Shown here: one piece after another, positions 61,236-64,000 of the stretch | How positions within the stretch are numbered: the first letter of the stretch is position 1 | Layout: the number at the start of each line of letters is the position of its first letter | NCBI GenBank assembly: GCA_963575745.1 | Contig: CAUYUJ010000390.1 | Location: forward strand, 36,136 to 100,135 | Source: Prorocentrum cordatum | Lineage: Eukaryota; Sar; Dinophyceae; Prorocentrales; Prorocentraceae | DNA: 64,000 bases | Direction of reading: 5' to 3' | Translations under genes and position numbers: made by a program | The notes under the pieces: model-generated | Databases searched by the model: none | Seen by the model: the letters and a program-made list of their open reading frames with translations, nothing else | Told to the model about the DNA's origin: nothing

Positions 61236-61271
61236 CTTGAGCCAAAATGGCTTGAGCCAAAATGGCTACGG
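61236..61271 (-). other. Stacked spliced-leader relicts
   Basis: On the minus strand: a complete SL core (CCGTAG then the 15-nt part ending TTTTGGCTCAAG), followed at once by a second copy of only the 15-nt part. This is what remains when a genomic SL is reused as a splice acceptor (the AG of CCGTAG) and a new SL is added. Both copies are perfect matches to the conserved sequence. Confidence 0.92.
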
Positions 61272-61284
61272 ATGATGCTGATGC

Positions 61285-61319
<35 letters not shown>

Positions 61320-61320
61320 G
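61271..61320. repeat. (GAT)n microsatellite at LINE 5' end
   Basis: GATGATGCTGATGCTGATG then pure GAT. It begins with the 21-nt segment matching the LINE 3' side. Confidence 0.9.
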
Positions 61321-61498
61321 GAGGAGGGGGTGAGCTGAGACATGCGGAGAGCAAAGGCAAGGATGGGGGAGGAGGGAGGAGGAGGAGAGGTGGAGGAGGA
61401 AGGAGGTGGGACGCGGGGCGCTGTCTCTTCAAAACGAGGACCCAACACCACAGGATGGTTGGGAACAAATGGGATTTGCCACATTTCTGAAATTCGGT

Positions 61499-61690
61499 GG
61501 CACCCCTCACGCAGATCGGCGGGGTCAGGGTCTAAGAACACAAGGGATTTACAACATTTCTGAAATTCGGCGGCACCCCTCACGCAGATCCGTAGGGTCA
61601 GGGTCCAAAAACACAAGGGATTTGCATCATTTCTAAAATTCGGTGGCACTCGTGACGCAGATCCGTAGGGTCAGGGTCCAAAAACAAACA
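61499..61690. repeat. 73-bp satellite, array 2 (about three units)
   Basis: CACCCCTCACGCAGATC landmarks at about 61499, 61572 and 61644; same family as 46839-47245, with the CCGTAGGG variant in two units. Confidence 0.9.
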
Positions 61691-61992
61691 GGTCCCGACA
61701 CTGCTTCATGGCGGCGCCCAGACCTCATGATTTAGCTTTTGCATCTCCCATTATCAGAGACAGGGGGCCAGCGGCATGGGGCGAAGCCCTTACGGTCAAC
61801 GATTCTACCCTCTTTGAGCTGACGCCCCCCCAGGAGGCCCCGAAGATGCGTCGTAGAGGCCCCTCAAGAAGCTCGCGCAATGCCTCCAAATTGTTTCCAA
61901 ACCATTTACGTTTGAATAAGGGTGCTGGGGCAAAAGCATCCTTCTGACAGCGGGATCGTCCCGGATCGGCGGCACCGGCCGGAGGCCTCTAC

Positions 61993-62730
61993 AATCAACG
62001 ATTTTACCCTCTTTGGGCTCTCTCGGGACCGTTCTTGGAGCCTCGTCGGGGTCTCTTTGGGGCCTCTCAGGGATCGGGGGTGTGTTGGGGGCCTCTGGGG
62101 GGTCCTGGAGACCTCTCGGAGGTCTCTGGAAGCATCCTGCTCCCGCTCTTGGGCCCATCTTGGGCCTGTTCTGGGGTAGTCTGGGGCTGTGCTGGGCGCC
62201 TCTTCGGCAGTCTTGGAGCCTTCTTGGCCCGTCTTGGGGCCGTCCTGAGGGTCTCTTGGGTAGTCTTGGGGCGGTCTTGGGAGGCTCTTGGGCGCTTTTG
62301 GACCGTTGGAAGCTCGAAAACGCGAGAAGCCAAAACATTGACAAAAAAAATTGAACATCTACGATTTTAGCCTCTTCGGGCCGTCCCGTGACACCTATCA
62401 GACCTCTCTTGGGGTCTCTCGGAGGCCACCTGGGAGCCTCGAGAGCCGTCGGAAGGCTGACTTGGGCTGCTTGGGAGCGTCTTGGGCCATCCTTTCGCAT
62501 TCTGGGGGCTCCTTGGGGGCGTCTTGGGCCTTCCTGGAGCGCTGTGGAGGCTCCCTGGAAAGGCTCGGTGAGCGGTACCCAGGAATGTCCCCGAGATGTG
62601 GCGGGGAGGTGTGGGACCTGGGGTCGGGGGGTGGGTGGGTATTTATTCATATATATATATATATGTTTATATTTATAGTCATATCTAGATATAAAACCAT
62701 GCGCGCGCTTCGCGCGCGCTTAGGTTCTAG
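61993..62730 (+). repeat. Dispersed repeat ending in CTAG hairpin, copy E
   Basis: Second copy of the repeat at 44640-45368 (high similarity throughout). A short precursor word, TCAACGATT(C/T)TACCCTCTTT, also occurs at 61797. After GGTTCTAG (62723-62730) the two copies have unrelated flanks (CGCATGCC versus CCAAGCTC), which fixes the 3' boundary. Confidence 0.8.
62694..62730 (+). repeat. CTAG hairpin terminus, copy E
   Basis: AAAACC ... GCGCGCGC-TTC-GCGCGCGC ... GGTTCTAG, preceded by a (TA)n tract (62650-62664). Confidence 0.65.
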
Positions 62731-63079
62731 CCAAGCTCAGGGACGGGATTTGCTGTGAAGCTACAATGGAGCAGAACGCCGAAAAAACAAAATATGCACG
62801 AGGACAGATGGAGTCAACAAGAGGGGGACAGGGGAGGAGGGAAGCCAAAGTGTGTTTCTTTGGGGCGTTGGATGGCCGCGGCCCATATTGTTTCTAATAG
62901 AATGAGCGGGTTCGCGCAGAGTGAGGGCGTACAAGGCGCAAAATAGGGATGGTGCAGAGCAAGGCTTGGCCATGCGAGGTCCAAGCAATAGCCCACGCGA
63001 GGAAGGTGCACGACGCGAGCGCCACTGAGATATCCAAACACTTCGGAGGTGGTGTGGCCCTGCCCCATGGTGGTCGGGT
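62731..63079. other. No gene recognised
   Basis: Short intervening DNA with no repeat partner or domain found in the window. Confidence 0.4.
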
Positions 63080-63730
63080 CACTTTCGTCTATGACATTCT
63101 CGCAGCTCGGGTTTCCGAGATGCCCTGAGCTGAGGTGGTGTGGCCACTTTTGCCCGAGGCATCCTCGTAACCCTGTCCTCTGAGATGCACTGCCTGATTG
63201 TGGTCATTGCTTTTCGCCTGAGACAGCCTTGCAACTCTGGGTTCCGAGATGCACTGAGCTCAGGTGGTCAGGCCACTTTCGCCTTAGACATCCTCGCAAG
63301 TCTCACCTCGAAGATGCTCTGCCCCCTGGTGGTCCGGCCGCTTTCGCCTGGGACATCCTCGAAACTCTGGGTTCCGAGATGCCCTGAGCTGGGGTGGTCA
63401 GTCCACTTTCGCCTCGGACATCCTCGCAACTCTGACCCAGGAGATACCACGCTCCATGGTGGCTCGGCCACTCTCGCCTGGGACATCCGGGTAACCCTGG
63501 AGTCCAAGATGCCCTGAGCTGAGGTGGTCAGTTCACTTTCGCCTCAGACATCCTCGCAACTCTGACCCAGGAGATACCACGCTCCATGGTGGCTCGGCCA
63601 CTCTCGCCTGGGACATCCGGGGAACCCTGGAGTCCAAGATGCCCTGAGCTGAGGTGGTCAGGACACATTGGCCTGAGATATCCTTGCAACTCAGATCTCG
63701 GATGTGCCCTGTCCTATGACATCCTCGTAA
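63080..63730. repeat. 65-bp satellite (about ten units, dimeric order)
   Basis: CACTTTCGCCT-GGACATCCTCGCAACTCTG ... GAGATGCCCTGAGCTGAGGTGGTCAGGC (given in parts) repeats every 65 bp. Alternate units differ (GATGCCCTGAGCTGAGG versus GATACCACGCTCCATGG), making a 130-bp higher-order repeat in the right half. Confidence 0.93.
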
Positions 63731-63736
63731 ACTGTG

Positions 63737-63747
63737 GACACGACGAC

Positions 63748-63803
<56 letters not shown>
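63737..63803. repeat. (GAC)n microsatellite
   Basis: Pure GAC/CGA triplets. Confidence 0.95.
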
Positions 63804-63804
<1 letters not shown>

Positions 63805-63849
63805 CGAACTCGGCGACGACAACTGGCCATCTGGGGTCGTCCTTGAGGC

Positions 63850-64000
63850 GTCTGGCGCTCCTCATTGAAGCATCTGGACAGTTCGTTCGGATCTCGTGGC
63901 AGGTCTCTTGGCGGACTCCTGGAAGCTATTCCGAGGCTCTTGGGGCCCGGTTCAGTGCCTGTTGGGGGCCGTTTGGGGGGCTTTGGGGGGCCCCTTGGGA
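63850..64000 (+). repeat. GGCCTCTTGG-type repeat, truncated by window end
   Basis: CTCTTGGCGG, TCTTGGGGCC and GGGGGGC words of the same dispersed family. Confidence 0.6.

Larger units (their letters stand above)
56239..61271 (-). mobile_element. LINE (non-LTR) retrotransposon, full length with stacked SL
   Basis: A 5-kb minus-strand element: stacked spliced leaders (61271-61236), leader about 200 nt, ORF1, one UAG, ORF2, then the (GAT)n tract. It is flanked by the same 21-nt GAT/GCT segment (56218-56238 and 61271-61291), interpreted as a target-site duplication in a microsatellite. The stacked SL shows that the ancestor RNA was trans-spliced, reverse transcribed, transcribed and trans-spliced again. 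ORFs are intact apart from the UAG, suggesting a recent insertion. Confidence 0.85.

Overview
The window is nuclear DNA of a dinoflagellate. The best evidence is the dinoflagellate spliced leader (SL): it appears as genomic relicts at 61236-61271 (a stacked double copy) and 14217-14237, with a diverged candidate at 30065-30085. The very high GC, huge triplet microsatellites, scarcity of single-copy genes and mixture of eukaryotic retroelements agree with this. The species cannot be named from sequence alone; a GC-rich lineage such as Prorocentrum is a guess.

Layout. 1-13 kb: non-coding, repeat-rich DNA with dispersed GC-rich repeats, (TCC/GGA)n tracts, two inverted-orientation copies of a TIR MITE (9010-9239, 12446-12651), a foldback element (12044-12276) and one weak cysteine-rich exon candidate (about 6817-7100, -). 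13.1-14.26 kb: a retroposed, intronless host gene on the minus strand, with an SL relict at its 5' end, a short A tract at its 3' end and 17-bp flanking direct repeats. 15.0-22.6 kb: a decayed autonomous Helitron (-) with cysteine-rich N-terminus, HUH Rep and Pif1-type helicase, broken by several frame changes. 22.6-36.5 kb: satellites and microsatellites (a 365-bp tandem array, long CAT, GTC and TAC tracts, a duplicated 1.2-1.7 kb repeat) surrounding a second, probably retroposed and truncated dinoflagellate gene (28.9-30.0 kb, -).

36.5-44.3 kb: an apparently intact tyrosine-recombinase retrotransposon with Ngaro/PAT-type split direct repeats (A1 ... B1-A2-B2) and three open ORFs. Its polymerase ORF carries a cytosine-C5-methyltransferase-like domain nested inside the RNase H domain; this is the most unusual protein architecture here. 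44.4-47.3 kb: dispersed repeat copies and a 73-bp satellite. 47.3-56.1 kb: a satellite array with three unit-length classes, split by a 7.2-kb Ty1/copia retrotransposon with 223-bp LTRs, a CTGGG target duplication, PBS and PPT.

56.2-61.3 kb: a full-length LINE (-) with ORF1 (coiled coil plus RRM-like) and ORF2 (AP endonuclease, reverse transcriptase, zinc knuckle) in one frame separated by a single UAG. It begins with stacked SL relicts and is flanked by an identical 21-nt (GAT/GCT) microsatellite segment. 61.4-64 kb: 73-bp and 65-bp satellites, a further dispersed-repeat copy and a (GAC)n tract.

A recurrent theme is a palindromic terminus, CTAGAACC - GC-rich hairpin - GGTTCTAG, seen five times in one orientation after AT-rich tracts. 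Two related repeats (ending at 45368 and 62730) stop exactly at its CTAG, which suggests a non-autonomous Helitron-like 3' end. Most long open frames elsewhere are by-products of triplet repeats or GC-rich satellites and are not annotated as genes.
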